Positions 8,662 to 20,296 are shown, counted from the stretch's first letter. The stretch: 62,565 nucleotides of DNA from Pseudomonas sp. ZH-FAD (GCF_002803095.1 NZ_PGLR01000035.1:1-62565), one strand, 5' to 3'. Notes: a model not told the origin generated them from the letters alone. A program made the numbers and translations.

Positions 8662-9627
8662 TTATTGCGCGGCAGCGAAAGCCTTCAGAGTGCTCATCAG
8701 GCCCTGATAGCCGCCAGTGGCGATATACCAGGTCGCTGGCTCGAGATAGAACACCTTGCCATCGGCCCAGGCCTTGCTGGCTGCTATACCGGCATGCTTG
8801 CCCAGCGTCTCGTCGGCCTTGCCTTCACCGCCGGTTGCCGCACCACGGTCGAGGATCACCAACCACTGCGGCTGTTCTTTCAACGCCGCCTCCAGGCGCA
8901 CCCTCTGCCGCTCGCGCAGTTGCCTGGCCTCGGGCGAATCAGGCGCCGGGCGCACCTGCGCCACGCTCGCCGGGTCCACCGACTCGACCACCGAACGAGT
9001 ACCCAGCACTTCGTTGAGCATGCCGAAACGCTCGCCCGGCGCATGCAGCATCAGCGCGTCGTTGACGGTGAACAGCGTCAGCGAGCTCTGGCCGGTAGTC
9101 TTTGCATGAACGGCAGCCAGCTCCTTGTTCAGCTGCGCTTGCAGCTGCACAGCCTGCTCCTGCTTGTCGAAGATCTCGCCCAGCACTTTCAGATTACCCT
9201 GCACGCCCGCCAGGAAGTGATCTGGGGCGATGCTCAGGTCGATGGTCGGCGCCAGCGCCGAAAGCGCCTCGAACTGATTGCTGGAGCGGCCACCGATGAT
9301 AATCAGGTCCGGCTTGAGACGCTCCAAAGCTGCCTGATCCGGCTCGAACAGGGTGCCAACATTGACGGTCTTGCGCCCTTCGTATTTCGCCTTCAGGTAG
9401 GCCGGCCCTGACATCTGCGGCACGCCTTCGGCGGCGATGCCAAGGGCGTCGAGCGTGTCCAGTACGCCCAGGTCAAAAACGGCGACGCGCGTGGGCGCCT
9501 GGTTCAGTGTCAGCTTGCCCTGCCCATGTTCGATGGCCAGCGGGTAGGCGGCCTGGGCGGCCGACACGGCGCACATCAGCGCGCCAAGGTGCAGCAGGTT
9601 CGTCAGGGTACGCTTGAACAGCGTCAT
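8662..9627 (-). CDS. Periplasmic siderophore-binding protein (CeuE/FatB/YclQ type)
   Basis: The 321-residue product has a Sec signal peptide (residues about 1-26, ...AVSAAQA) without a lipobox, then a class III (helical backbone) binding-protein fold. The segments RVAVFDLGVLDTLDALGI, FEPDQAALERLKPDLIIIGGRSS and FYLEPATWYIATGG closely follow the CeuE/FatB/YclQ group that binds ferric catecholate siderophores. It lies 111 bp downstream of the TonB-dependent receptor on the same strand, so it probably receives the iron complex from that receptor. No inner-membrane permease or ATPase accompanies it, so it must share one encoded elsewhere or act as an accessory periplasmic carrier. Substrate type is inference from family. 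Confidence 0.85.
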   Translation of the reverse strand: MTLFKRTLTNLLHLGALMCAVSAAQAAYPLAIEHGQGKLTLNQAPTRVAVFDLGVLDTLDALGIAAEGVPQMSGPAYLKAKYEGRKTVNVGTLFEPDQAALERLKPDLIIIGGRSSNQFEALSALAPTIDLSIAPDHFLAGVQGNLKVLGEIFDKQEQAVQLQAQLNKELAAVHAKTTGQSSLTLFTVNDALMLHAPGERFGMLNEVLGTRSVVESVDPASVAQVRPAPDSPEARQLRERQRVRLEAALKEQPQWLVILDRGAATGGEGKADETLGKHAGIAASKAWADGKVFYLEPATWYIATGGYQGLMSTLKAFAAAQ

Positions 9628-9738
9628 ATCGCTTTCCTCACTTTTTGAGTATTCGTGGATGCCGTAGCGGCGCGCCAGGAACTGGCGGCAAAGGCCACCC
9701 GGAGAGGCTCCAGGGCGGCCTGATTAAGGCGCTGCGGA

Positions 9739-11823
9739 TCAGAAGTTCTGCGTCAGACCGAACACGTAGCGCCTGCCATCGAGGTTGTAGGCGTAGTCAT
9801 CGTCGGTGGTGACTTCCTTGTTGGTGACGTTGTACACACCGAACTTCAGGCTGAGGTCCTGGGTCGGCCTGTACACCAGGCCGACATCGGCGAAGGTATA
9901 GGACGGGTAGGTCACGCCGTTGCTGGAAGCCCCACTGGTACCGGTCTGCCAGCGGCCGGATGTCTCGCCCCGGTAGTTGAGCTGAGTCCAGAGGTTCAAT
10001 TTGTCTAGGGCCTGCCAGTCCAACGAGACGTTGAACATGTGCTTGGCCATGTCGTTGAGCGGCTCACCCTTGTACTGACCGGTCTTCTGCTCCGTGCTGG
10101 TGTAGGTGTAGCTGTGGCGGTACATCAGGTTGTCGAGCAGCTGGTAATCCAGGGTGAACTCAACGCCCCTGAGCTCCGCCTCGTCCACGTTCTCGTAGGC
10201 GGTGTAGCCGTACTGATGCGCCGGGTAGGTGGTGCCGTTGTACACGCAGGGCACGTTCGGCTGGCAGACGCGGCCAGTGCGGTTGATCTTGTCCTTGTAG
10301 TCGGTCTGGTAGACAGTCAGGGTCGTGTTGAGGCCCAGATCGAAGTTTTCGTAGCCGATGCCGATCTCGCGGTTGAGGCTGGTCTCCGGCGTCAGCTCGG
10401 GGTTGCCGATGATTACGCCGCCCCTTGAGCTGGAGCCAAAATCGGTTGCGGCCTGGCGTAGGCTGGGCGCCTTGTAACCGGAGGTCACGCCGCCCTTGAG
10501 GGTGAAGTTCTCGGTCAGGTGATACACGGCATAGACCTTGGGACTGACTTCGCTGCCGAACGCCTCGTTGTCGTCGTAGCGGGCACTGAGGGTCAGCGAC
10601 AGGTCGTCGGTCAGGCTCCAGTTGTCTTCCAGGAAGATCGAATTCTGGTAGCGCTCCATCTCCACGACGGCATCGGCAACCGCAACGACCGGCGGACGCA
10701 GGCCGCTGCTGGCACCGTCCTTGAGCTCTTCGTACTTGTGGGTCAGGCCACCTGTCAGTGCATGGGAGCCAAGGAAATAGGTCGCCTGGGTGTTGGCCGT
10801 CAGTACGTTGTACTCGATGCCATTGCCGGTATTGGCGTTGACTCGCGTCGGGTTCTCCGAGGTGTCGTAGTTGACGTAGGTATCCAGCAGCAGGTTGTCG
10901 TAACGCCCTTCGTGGGTGATGGCGTAGGTCTTGAGGATCGACTCGTTGTAGCTAGGCTCGTCGGCCACGTCGATGCTCTTGCCCGGATTGGCCCAACGGC
11001 GTTGCAGTGCCTCGTTGTAGTTGAAGGTGACCAGGTTCTGCTCGTCGATGTTCCAGCCCAGCTTGCCGCCCAGGTTGCTTCTTCTGTACCTGGGGTCGGA
11101 GGCAGCGCTGTCGTCACCACCGAGGAAATGGCTTTCGTCCTGATGCAGGAATGAACCATTGACCTGCAAGGCCAGCACATCCTCGATCAGCGGCGCATTC
11201 AGATAGGCACTGGTCTGATAACCGTCCTCGTTCACCTTGTTGGCGCCATCGGCCAGGCTGTACTCGGTGGTGATGCTGCCGGCGAACTCGTTACGGATTT
11301 TCTTGGTGATGATGTTGATCACCCCGCCCATCGCATCGGAGCCATACAAGGAAGAAGCCGGGCCACGAATGACTTCGATGCGCTCGATCGCCTCGATGGG
11401 TGGCAGGAAATTGATCGGTGTGCCGTTCTGGGTACCGTTGAGGCCGAAGGAGTCGTTACCCTGCATCGGCCGCCCATCGATCAGAAACAGCGTATAGCCC
11501 GAGGTCATGCCGCGGATCTGGATCGAGCGCTCCACGCCGCCACCGGCAATCTGCACACCAGCCACATTTTTCAGCGCGTCGGTGATATCGGTGTAGGAGC
11601 GCTTCTTCAGTTCTTCTGCGGAGATGACCGTGATGGCGGCAGGCGCATCCTTGACGCTTTGCTCAAAGCCCGTAGCGGTGACCACTACCGCCCCAAGCTC
11701 CAGTTGCTCGGACTTTTCCTCGGCCCCCGCCGAACAGGCCAGCGAGGCCAGCATGACAGCCAGCAGGGTTTTCTTGAATAGAGGCCGAGACGATGCAGCG
11801 AGGCGTCGCTGGTTGAGTGACAT
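9739..11823 (-). CDS. TonB-dependent outer membrane receptor, catecholate type
   Basis: The 694-residue receptor has a signal peptide (residues about 1-34, ending CSAGA), a TonB-box-like ELGAVVVTATG, a plug domain (VKDAPAAITVISAEELKKR, VQIRGM-like IQIRGMTSGYTLFLIDGRP, RGPASSLYGSDAMGGVINIITKK) and a 22-strand barrel ending in aromatic F. The plug and barrel resemble the CirA/FepA/IrgA group for linear and cyclic catecholates. Position next to a two-component system and to cysM matches the pirA-pirRS (ferric enterobactin) locus as I remember it in P. aeruginosa, so it may be PirA; I leave the symbol blank because substrate is not shown. A 323-bp leader precedes it. Confidence 0.9.
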   Translation of the reverse strand: MSLNQRRLAASSRPLFKKTLLAVMLASLACSAGAEEKSEQLELGAVVVTATGFEQSVKDAPAAITVISAEELKKRSYTDITDALKNVAGVQIAGGGVERSIQIRGMTSGYTLFLIDGRPMQGNDSFGLNGTQNGTPINFLPPIEAIERIEVIRGPASSLYGSDAMGGVINIITKKIRNEFAGSITTEYSLADGANKVNEDGYQTSAYLNAPLIEDVLALQVNGSFLHQDESHFLGGDDSAASDPRYRRSNLGGKLGWNIDEQNLVTFNYNEALQRRWANPGKSIDVADEPSYNESILKTYAITHEGRYDNLLLDTYVNYDTSENPTRVNANTGNGIEYNVLTANTQATYFLGSHALTGGLTHKYEELKDGASSGLRPPVVAVADAVVEMERYQNSIFLEDNWSLTDDLSLTLSARYDDNEAFGSEVSPKVYAVYHLTENFTLKGGVTSGYKAPSLRQAATDFGSSSRGGVIIGNPELTPETSLNREIGIGYENFDLGLNTTLTVYQTDYKDKINRTGRVCQPNVPCVYNGTTYPAHQYGYTAYENVDEAELRGVEFTLDYQLLDNLMYRHSYTYTSTEQKTGQYKGEPLNDMAKHMFNVSLDWQALDKLNLWTQLNYRGETSGRWQTGTSGASSNGVTYPSYTFADVGLVYRPTQDLSLKFGVYNVTNKEVTTDDDYAYNLDGRRYVFGLTQNF

Positions 11824-12146
11824 GTGGATTGCTCCCAGTGATCAAGGTAAATCGAGTTGTCGGCTTGTTGCCAGCGGCCGTCCTGCACAGGAACTCGAAC
11901 CCTGCACTCCCCCGGACATAGGCTTCGCTGGCTGACCCAACTCGGAACATCGGCGCCAAGCTCCGCCGTGGTCAGCGGGAGCAAATGGCCGAAACCAAGC
12001 GAAAGGGCCGTGGCAAAGCCTCGGATGGACAACACGCCATCGAGAGCGAGCACTAGGAAGAAAAAGGAGCGCTACTACTTGCCGGCCCTGCCGGGTCAGA
12101 CACAAATAGTAAGAATTTACATTTGAGAGTAAATCTAATTTACGAA
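11824..12146 (-). promoter_or_regulatory. Promoter and long leader of the TonB-receptor gene
   Basis: This 323-bp stretch contains no convincing gene. On the minus strand a plausible sigma-70 promoter is seen: TTTACT (complement at 12128-12133), 16-bp spacer, TACTAT (complement at 12106-12111). That would start transcription near 12099 and give a leader of about 275 nucleotides. Around the promoter the heptamer GTAAATT occurs as direct repeats (complements at 12114-12120 and 12137-12143) and as an inverted half at 12129-12134, suiting a response-regulator or other dimer. Within the leader a hairpin can form at 11880-11917 (GTCC/GGAC outer, GCAGG/CCTGT inner). No clear Fur box is visible. Confidence 0.5.
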
Positions 12147-13484
12147 CTATACACTTTGCAGCCGCAGCTTCAGTCGCAGACCGGGCCGTGCATTCTCTGC
12201 CCAGAGGTGCCCACCCTGGGTAGCGATCATGCTGCGCGCAATGGCCAGCCCCAGGCCGAAACCGTCACCACCCGGGCGGGCCGCGCTGAGCCGGGTGAAG
12301 GGACGAAAGATGGTCTCCAACTCGCTCTCGGCGACGCCCGGCCCCTGATCCTCGATGCACAACAGCCATTGCTCCCCTTCGCGCTGTCCGGCCAGACGCA
12401 CCACACCACCCTCCGGCGAGTGGCGAATGGCATTGCGCAGGATGTTCTCCAACGCCTGCGCCAGGCCGTTGAGATTGCCCAGTACCCGGCAATCGGCCGG
12501 CAACTCGCAGGGCATGCGCTCGATGGGCCAGCCGGTCTCGAAGCCGGCGTTTTCCCTCAGCACATCCCAGAGCCTGACGATGTCCACTTCTTCCAGCGGC
12601 AAGCTGGGCCGTTCGGTGTCCAGCCAGACCAGCTCCAGGGCATCGCCGACGAGCTTTTCCATTTCCTCGACTTCACGGGCCAGACGCTGACGCAGGGCCT
12701 CGACGTCCTGTTCGCTCTCCCCTGCCACGCGCAAGCGGGCCAACGGCGTGCGCAGTTCATGCGACAGGTCGCGCAGCAACTGGCGCTGGAACCCCACGGT
12801 GCCCTGCAGGCGCTCGGCCATATGATCGAAGGTTCGTGCCAGCTCACCCAGTTCATCCTTGCGCCGCGTCACCTGCGGCCCGAGCCGAGCAGACAGGTCG
12901 CCTGCACTGAGTGCCGCGGCCTGACGCCTGAGGATCGCCAGCGGAGCGATCAGCAAGCGATACAGCAGAACGGCCACGACCACGGCCAGCACCGCCGGCA
13001 GCACGCGCTGCAGCAGCAACTCCCACAGTTCGTTGTACTTGCGCGGGTTCAAACGCTGCGGCAACTCCATCACCAGCCGAGCATTGCCGTCGCTGAAAGG
13101 AATGTAAAAGGTCGGCGTGCCGCCTGGCCGCCCTACCGGGAACTCCAGCCTGCGCACGAAATCGAGGCGTTGCGCCTGTTCGGCCGTCAAGGTTTGCGAG
13201 GACAGCGAGTCCTTGTGCTGATCGACCACCACGGCCCAGATCTGCTCACGCTCCTGCAGCCGCTGCAGAAAGGCATCGACGCCTGGCGTGCCCTCCTCGC
13301 GCCACGTCGTTTCCGCCTCCCGGGCATAGCCTTTGAGCGTCTGCCGGGTGGATTCGGGCAGATAGGAGGTCGCATCGATCAGCTCACGGCCGACATCCAC
13401 ATGCAGACTGACCAGCAGCAGGCAGAACAGCGCCAATGCTCCGGCCAGCCGCCAGAGCAGCGAATGTCGCCCCGGCAGGTTCAT
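12147..13484 (-). CDS. Sensor histidine kinase (PirS-like)
   Basis: The 445-residue kinase has a transmembrane helix near residues 10-30, a periplasmic sensor region of about 130 residues, a second helix (VLPAVLAVVVAVLLYRLLI), HAMP, the H-box with phosphoacceptor His (LLRDLSHELRTPLARLRV), N-box (NILRNAIRHS), G1 (EDQGPGV) and G2 (GFGLGLAIA). It overlaps the response-regulator gene by 4 bases (ATGA), so they form one transcript. It lies immediately upstream of the siderophore receptor on the same strand and probably controls it, as PirRS does for PirA. The signal sensed is unknown; the assignment to PirS is by position. Confidence 0.93.
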   Translation of the reverse strand: MNLPGRHSLLWRLAGALALFCLLLVSLHVDVGRELIDATSYLPESTRQTLKGYAREAETTWREEGTPGVDAFLQRLQEREQIWAVVVDQHKDSLSSQTLTAEQAQRLDFVRRLEFPVGRPGGTPTFYIPFSDGNARLVMELPQRLNPRKYNELWELLLQRVLPAVLAVVVAVLLYRLLIAPLAILRRQAAALSAGDLSARLGPQVTRRKDELGELARTFDHMAERLQGTVGFQRQLLRDLSHELRTPLARLRVAGESEQDVEALRQRLAREVEEMEKLVGDALELVWLDTERPSLPLEEVDIVRLWDVLRENAGFETGWPIERMPCELPADCRVLGNLNGLAQALENILRNAIRHSPEGGVVRLAGQREGEQWLLCIEDQGPGVAESELETIFRPFTRLSAARPGGDGFGLGLAIARSMIATQGGHLWAENARPGLRLKLRLQSV

Positions 13485-14191
13485 GCCCCGGCCTGCGTCA
13501 GGATGTAGCCCTTGCCCCAGACGGTGTCGACACGTGTGGCCTCGTAGCCGACGGCCTGCAATTTGCGACGGATATGACTGACGTGCATGTCCAGGCTGCG
13601 GTCGTGCTGAGCATAAGCGCGGCGCAGCGCCTGCTGATAAAGGAAGGGTTTGCTAAGCGCCTCGTCCTTGTGTCGCCAGAGCAGCTCAAGCACCCGGTAT
13701 TCGCTGGGCGTCAGGCCGACCCAGGTGCCACGAACGGCCACATCGCTACGGCCCTCGTCGAACTGCAAACCGTTGCCCTCTGTACTCGACTGCGGCTCGC
13801 GGCGCTCATAGGCGACACGCCGCAGGATCGCATCCACGCGAACGCTCAGCTCGCCCAGGCTGAAGGGCTTGGGCAGATAGTCATCGGCGCCCTGACTGAA
13901 ACCGGCAATGCGGTTCTGCTCATCGCCCAACGCAGACATCAGCAGAACCGGCACGCTGCAGCGCTGGCGCAATTGCTGCAGCGCCACCAGGCCATTGGTG
14001 CCGGGCAACAGGATATCCATCAGGATCAGATCGAAATCCTCGTTCTCCGCCAAGCGCAACCCATCACTGCCGTCATGGCTGAGAGTCACATCGAAACCAC
14101 GGGCCATCAGGTGAGATTGCAGGTGACTGGCAAGCAGAGGGTCGTCCTCGACAGCGAGGATCCGGGTTGGAGAGGCGGAGCTGGCGTTCAT
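13481..14191 (-). CDS. OmpR-family response regulator (PirR-like)
   Basis: Residues 1-120 form a receiver domain (RILAVEDDPLLASHL acidic pocket, phosphoacceptor Asp in DLILMDILLPGTNGL, Lys in YLPKPFSLGEL) and residues about 135-236 a winged-helix DNA-binding domain (LTPSEYRVLELLWRHKDEALSK, VSHIRRKLQAVG, VWGKGYIL). I chose ATG 14191 (MNASSASPTRILAVEDD); the frame continues 20 codons further but that part is not receiver sequence. It is the first gene of the kinase-receptor transcript, divergent from gacS with about 120 bp between them. Confidence 0.92.
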   Translation of the reverse strand: MNASSASPTRILAVEDDPLLASHLQSHLMARGFDVTLSHDGSDGLRLAENEDFDLILMDILLPGTNGLVALQQLRQRCSVPVLLMSALGDEQNRIAGFSQGADDYLPKPFSLGELSVRVDAILRRVAYERREPQSSTEGNGLQFDEGRSDVAVRGTWVGLTPSEYRVLELLWRHKDEALSKPFLYQQALRRAYAQHDRSLDMHVSHIRRKLQAVGYEATRVDTVWGKGYILTQAGA

Positions 14192-14310
14192 GGAGAGAAA
14201 CCGAAAATACAAAATGAGAACAATTCTACCTACTAAACGACAATCGCTCACCTACAGATTCCGCCGCGCTGAATCGCTACACTGCCCAGATGTCATTAAG
14301 GAGGAACGTC

Positions 14311-17061
<2,751 letters not shown>

Positions 17062-17070
17062 GGAACTGCC

Positions 17071-18066
17071 ATGCGTATCTGCCTGTTCAGCAGCAAAACC
17101 TACGACCGCGAGTCCTTCCTGGCCGCAAACGGCTCGCCCGATTGGCACCTGCAGTTTCATGAAGCGCGCCTGACCCACGACAGCGTGGCACTGGCCAAAG
17201 GCAGCGACGTGGTCTGCGCCTTCATCAACGACGACCTGTCGGCGCCGGTACTGGAACAGTTGGCCGCTGGCGGCACGCGCCTGATCGCCCTGCGCTCGGC
17301 CGGCTACAACCATGTCGACCTGACAGCCGCGCAGCACCTAGGTCTGCCAGTGGTGCGCGTACCGGCCTATTCGCCGCATGCCGTGGCCGAACACGCCGTG
17401 GCCCTGGTACTGGCGCTGAACAGGCGCATCCACCGCGCGTTCAACCGCACCCGCGAGGGGGATTTTTCCCTGCATGGGCTGACCGGCTTCGACTTGTACG
17501 GCAAGACCGTCGGGGTGGTTGGCGGTGGCAAGATCGGCCAGGTATTCGCCCGCATCATGCATGGCTTCGGTTGCCAGGTACTGATCTACGATCCGTTCCC
17601 GCTGACCGGGCTTGGTGACCTCGGTGCACGCCAGGTACCACTCGAAGAAGTGATCGCCAGCAGCGACATCCTCAGCCTGCACTGCCCGCTGACCGACGAC
17701 AGCTACCACTTGATAGACGCTGCGCGTCTGGCGCAGATGAAACGTGGTGCGATGCTGATCAACACCGGCCGCGGCGCGCTGGTCGACGCACCGGCACTGA
17801 TCAAGGCACTGAAAAGCGGCCAGCTCGGCTACCTGGGCCTGGACGTCTACGAAGAGGAATCGGAACTGTTTTTCGAGGATCACTCCGACCTGCCATTGCA
17901 GGACGACACCCTGGCCCGCCTGCTGAGCTTTCCCAACGTCATCGTCACCGCACACCAGGCCTTTCTCACCCACGAAGCGCTCGACGCCATCGCCCGCACC
18001 ACCCTGGACAACATCGCCGCCTGGCTCGCCGGCCGGCCAAGCAATGAGGTCAAGGCCGGCGCGTGA
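17071..18066 (+). CDS. ldhA: D-lactate dehydrogenase, fermentative
   Basis: This 331-residue D-2-hydroxyacid dehydrogenase reduces pyruvate to D-lactate with NADH. Visible are the Rossmann loop VGVVGGGKIGQVFARI, the catalytic Arg neighbourhood (INTGRGALVD and ALRSAGYNHVDL), a Glu in DVYEEES and the catalytic His in VIVTAHQAFLTHEA. It begins 9 bases after the gacS stop on the same strand, matching the gacS-ldhA pair of P. aeruginosa, and may be partly read from the gacS transcript. Confidence 0.95.
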   Translation: MRICLFSSKTYDRESFLAANGSPDWHLQFHEARLTHDSVALAKGSDVVCAFINDDLSAPVLEQLAAGGTRLIALRSAGYNHVDLTAAQHLGLPVVRVPAYSPHAVAEHAVALVLALNRRIHRAFNRTREGDFSLHGLTGFDLYGKTVGVVGGGKIGQVFARIMHGFGCQVLIYDPFPLTGLGDLGARQVPLEEVIASSDILSLHCPLTDDSYHLIDAARLAQMKRGAMLINTGRGALVDAPALIKALKSGQLGYLGLDVYEEESELFFEDHSDLPLQDDTLARLLSFPNVIVTAHQAFLTHEALDAIARTTLDNIAAWLAGRPSNEVKAGA

Positions 18067-18093
18067 TAGCATGCCGGCTGATCTGGAGGACCC

Positions 18094-18525
18094 ATGGCCG
18101 AACACGATTTCCGTTATTCCCTGCTCAACCCGCAACACACCCTCACCGAATGCCGCGCACTGGCGCCGGGCCGCTACCAGGTCACCGGCAACGGCGGTTC
18201 GATCCAGGCCAATGACGTGCTGCTGGTCACCCTCAAGGGCAGCCGCGACCTGCACATGCGCCTGGAAGTGGAGAAGGTTCGCCACCTGATCAACCCGCCC
18301 GGCCAATGGCTGGCCGTGTGCAAGGGCCCGCAGTTCAAGGAGCTGGCCATCCATAACTGGCAGGTGAACTGCGACAGCTGCGGCAAGCAACTGGATTTCG
18401 AATTCGCCGTCGATGCCGCGCTCGGCAAAGCCGCGCAAGCGCCAGCCGCCGAAGCCCGTATCGCCGAGCTTGGCTGGCGCAACGACGCTGGCCGTCACCT
18501 ATGCCGCACCTGCCAGGAGGCCTGA
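18094..18525 (+). CDS. Conserved hypothetical protein with paired cysteines
   Basis: The 143-residue product has no signal peptide or membrane segment. Two cysteine pairs, CDSC near residue 89 and CRTC at the extreme C-terminus, could bind a structural metal ion such as zinc. The N-terminal half (VTGNGGSIQANDVLLVTLKGSRDLHMRLEVEKVRHL) looks like a small beta-rich domain. It follows ldhA by 27 bp and is followed 4 bases later by a META-domain lipoprotein gene, so the three are probably one operon. I recall an uncharacterised gene in the same place in P. aeruginosa; no function is known to me. Confidence 0.75.
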   Translation: MAEHDFRYSLLNPQHTLTECRALAPGRYQVTGNGGSIQANDVLLVTLKGSRDLHMRLEVEKVRHLINPPGQWLAVCKGPQFKELAIHNWQVNCDSCGKQLDFEFAVDAALGKAAQAPAAEARIAELGWRNDAGRHLCRTCQEA

Positions 18526-18529
18526 CACC

Positions 18530-18928
18530 ATGTACCGCGCCCTGCCCCTCGCCCTACTCACCGCCACCTTGGTCGGCTGCGCCAGCGACGCCCCGCAGCT
18601 GGAAACCGAACGCAGCTACCAGGTGGAATGGATCGGCGAACACCCGCTGATCGACCGCAGCCACCTGACCGTCACCTTTGCCGCTGACGGTCGCGCTCAC
18701 GGGCATGCCGGCTGCAACCACTGGTTCGCCGGTTACACGCTGAAGGATGAAGCCGTCCGTTTCGAAACCCCGGGCAGCACTCGCAAGATGTGCGCGCCCT
18801 CATTGATGGAGCAGGAGCAGCGCTTCCTCGCGGCGTTGGCGGAAGTGCAGCGCTGGGACTTCAACGACATCGGCCAGTTGCAGCTGTGGCCGGCCACCGG
18901 CAAGCCGATTCGCCTCTGGCCGCAGTGA
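18530..18928 (+). CDS. META-domain (HslJ-like) lipoprotein
   Basis: I start at ATG 18530, which has AGGAGG at 18515-18520, giving 132 residues. The N-terminus MYRALPLALLTATLVGCAS is a lipoprotein signal with lipobox LVGC, so the mature protein is anchored through Cys16. The rest is one META domain: LTVTFAADGRAHGHAGCNHWFAGY, then STRKMCAPSLMEQEQRFLAALAEVQ, a motif set shared with HslJ of E. coli, where the domain is linked to heat and novobiocin tolerance. The final strand reads LQLWPATGKPIRLWP. The exact role is unknown. Confidence 0.85.
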   Translation: MYRALPLALLTATLVGCASDAPQLETERSYQVEWIGEHPLIDRSHLTVTFAADGRAHGHAGCNHWFAGYTLKDEAVRFETPGSTRKMCAPSLMEQEQRFLAALAEVQRWDFNDIGQLQLWPATGKPIRLWPQ

Positions 18929-18947
18929 TCGAGCCGTAAAGGTACTC

Positions 18948-19007
18948 TGTGGGAGGCGCTTCAGCGGCGATGCCTTTATCGATGATCGCGGCTACGCCCC
19001 TCCCACA
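18948..19007. repeat. REPIN: two inverted REP sequences
   Basis: Inverted arms TGTGGGAGGCGCTTCAGC and GGCTACGCCCCTCCCACA enclose about 25 bases. It fills the 86-bp space between the convergent lipoprotein and dinB genes. The GTGGGAGGCGCTTCAGCGGCG unit is a common Pseudomonas REP core and recurs at several places in this window. Confidence 0.8.
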
Positions 19008-19014
19008 ACGGCAA

Positions 19015-20067
19015 CTACGCGAACAGATCGAGCTGCTCCTGCCGCCCGCGCAGATCATGCAGCCTGACGCCCACCCCGAGCAGGCGCACCGGCTTGTCGC
19101 CACGGGCGAAAGCGTTGCTCAGCAATAGCCGATAGCTCTCCAGATCCCGACTGGCCCCCGCCTGCTCCAGAGTGGTCTGGGTGAAATCATGAAACTTCAC
19201 TTTGACGAAAGGCTTGTCCGGTCGATAGCTGGCGTCCAGACGCTGCAGGCGGCCGTTCATTTCCTCGAGCAGTGCCGGCAGTTTCTCCAGACAGCTCTGC
19301 AGATCCGGTAGATCCTGATCGTAGGTGTGCTCCACGCTCAACGACTGGCGACGGCTGTCCACCTGCACGGCACGTTCGTCGATGCCGTGGGCCAGGCGCC
19401 ACAAGCGCTCACCGAAACTGCCGAACTCGCGCACCAGCGCCAGCTTGTTCCAGTCCCGCAGATCCAGACAGGTGCGAATCCCTAAGCGCGTCAGCTTGTC
19501 CGCCGTGACCTTGCCGACGCCATGCAGCTTGTTTACCGGTAACTGCGCCACGAAATCATCGACCTGATCCGGGGTAATGACGAACAACCCGTTGGGTTTG
19601 CGCCAGTCGCTGGCGATCTTGGCCAGGAACTTGTTCGGCGCGACACCAGCCGACACGGTGATGTGCAGCTCCTGCGCCACACGACGGCGAATTTCCTGGG
19701 CGATGCGCGTGGCGCTACCAGCGAAATGCGGCGAGTCGCTGACATCCAGATAGGCCTCGTCCAGCGACAGCGGCTCGATCAGGTCGGTGAACTGACGAAA
19801 GATGCCGTGAATGTCACGCGAGACCGAGCGGTACACCTCGAAGCGCGGTTTGACGATCAGAAGATCCGGGCACAGCTTAAGCGCATGCCGCGACGACATC
19901 GCCGAACGCACACCATAGGCACGCGCCTCGTAGTTGCAGGTAGCGATAACCCCGCGTCGGTCCGCCGAACCACCGACAGCCAGCGGACGACTGGCCAGGC
20001 TCGGGTCGTCACGCATCTCGATGGCGGCGTAAAAGCAGTCGCAGTCCACGTGAATTATCTTGCGCAC
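19015..20067 (-). CDS. dinB: DNA polymerase IV
   Basis: DinB is the Y-family translesion polymerase. The 350-residue protein shows the first catalytic motif IIHVDCDCFYAAIEMRDDP, the steric-gate region, the second catalytic motif PLSLDEAYLDVSD, the helix-hairpin-helix (LHGVGKVTADKLTRLGI) and a little-finger domain. A beta-clamp-binding motif is likely at the C-terminus (QEQLDLFA), matching the QLxLF consensus. No clear LexA box (CTG-N10-CAG) was identified in the short region upstream. Transcription runs away from the tRNA genes. Confidence 0.96.
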   Translation of the reverse strand: MRKIIHVDCDCFYAAIEMRDDPSLASRPLAVGGSADRRGVIATCNYEARAYGVRSAMSSRHALKLCPDLLIVKPRFEVYRSVSRDIHGIFRQFTDLIEPLSLDEAYLDVSDSPHFAGSATRIAQEIRRRVAQELHITVSAGVAPNKFLAKIASDWRKPNGLFVITPDQVDDFVAQLPVNKLHGVGKVTADKLTRLGIRTCLDLRDWNKLALVREFGSFGERLWRLAHGIDERAVQVDSRRQSLSVEHTYDQDLPDLQSCLEKLPALLEEMNGRLQRLDASYRPDKPFVKVKFHDFTQTTLEQAGASRDLESYRLLLSNAFARGDKPVRLLGVGVRLHDLRGRQEQLDLFA

Positions 20068-20170
20068 ATCACCCTCGGAAGCCTCGCCCAGCCTGGCCTG
20101 GAGTACTGAAGTCTAACAGCTGTTTAACGCTAAGCACCTGAGTTGAAAACACTTTTCTCGCAAATAGCGG

Positions 20171-20198
20171 TTGACACCTGAGCATCTGACTGTAGAAT
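20171..20198 (+). promoter_or_regulatory. Promoter of first fMet tRNA gene
   Basis: TTGACA at 20171-20176 and TAGAAT at 20193-20198 are separated by 16 bp, with TG directly before the -10 box. The tRNA starts 13 bases downstream, so the precursor has a very short leader. Confidence 0.85.
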
Positions 20199-20211
20199 GC
20201 CGACCCACAGA

Positions 20212-20288
<77 letters not shown>

Positions 20289-20296
20289 GCTTCACG

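Noticed and set aside
11880..11917. tRNA or tRNA-derived remnant (T-arm-like GGTTCGAGTT)
   Set aside because: A T-arm-like hairpin is visible on the minus strand, but no acceptor, D or anticodon arm surrounds it, and the loop-closing pair is wrong.
12100..12150. Fur box ahead of the TonB receptor
   Set aside because: The AT-rich sequence AATAGTAAGAATTTACATT matches the 19-bp Fur consensus at only about half the positions. Iron control may pass through the two-component system or Fur elsewhere.
14290..14310. Start of gacS at ATG 14290
   Set aside because: The Shine-Dalgarno sequence lies after this ATG, and known GacS proteins begin at the FKDLGIKGR segment, so GTG 14311 is preferred.
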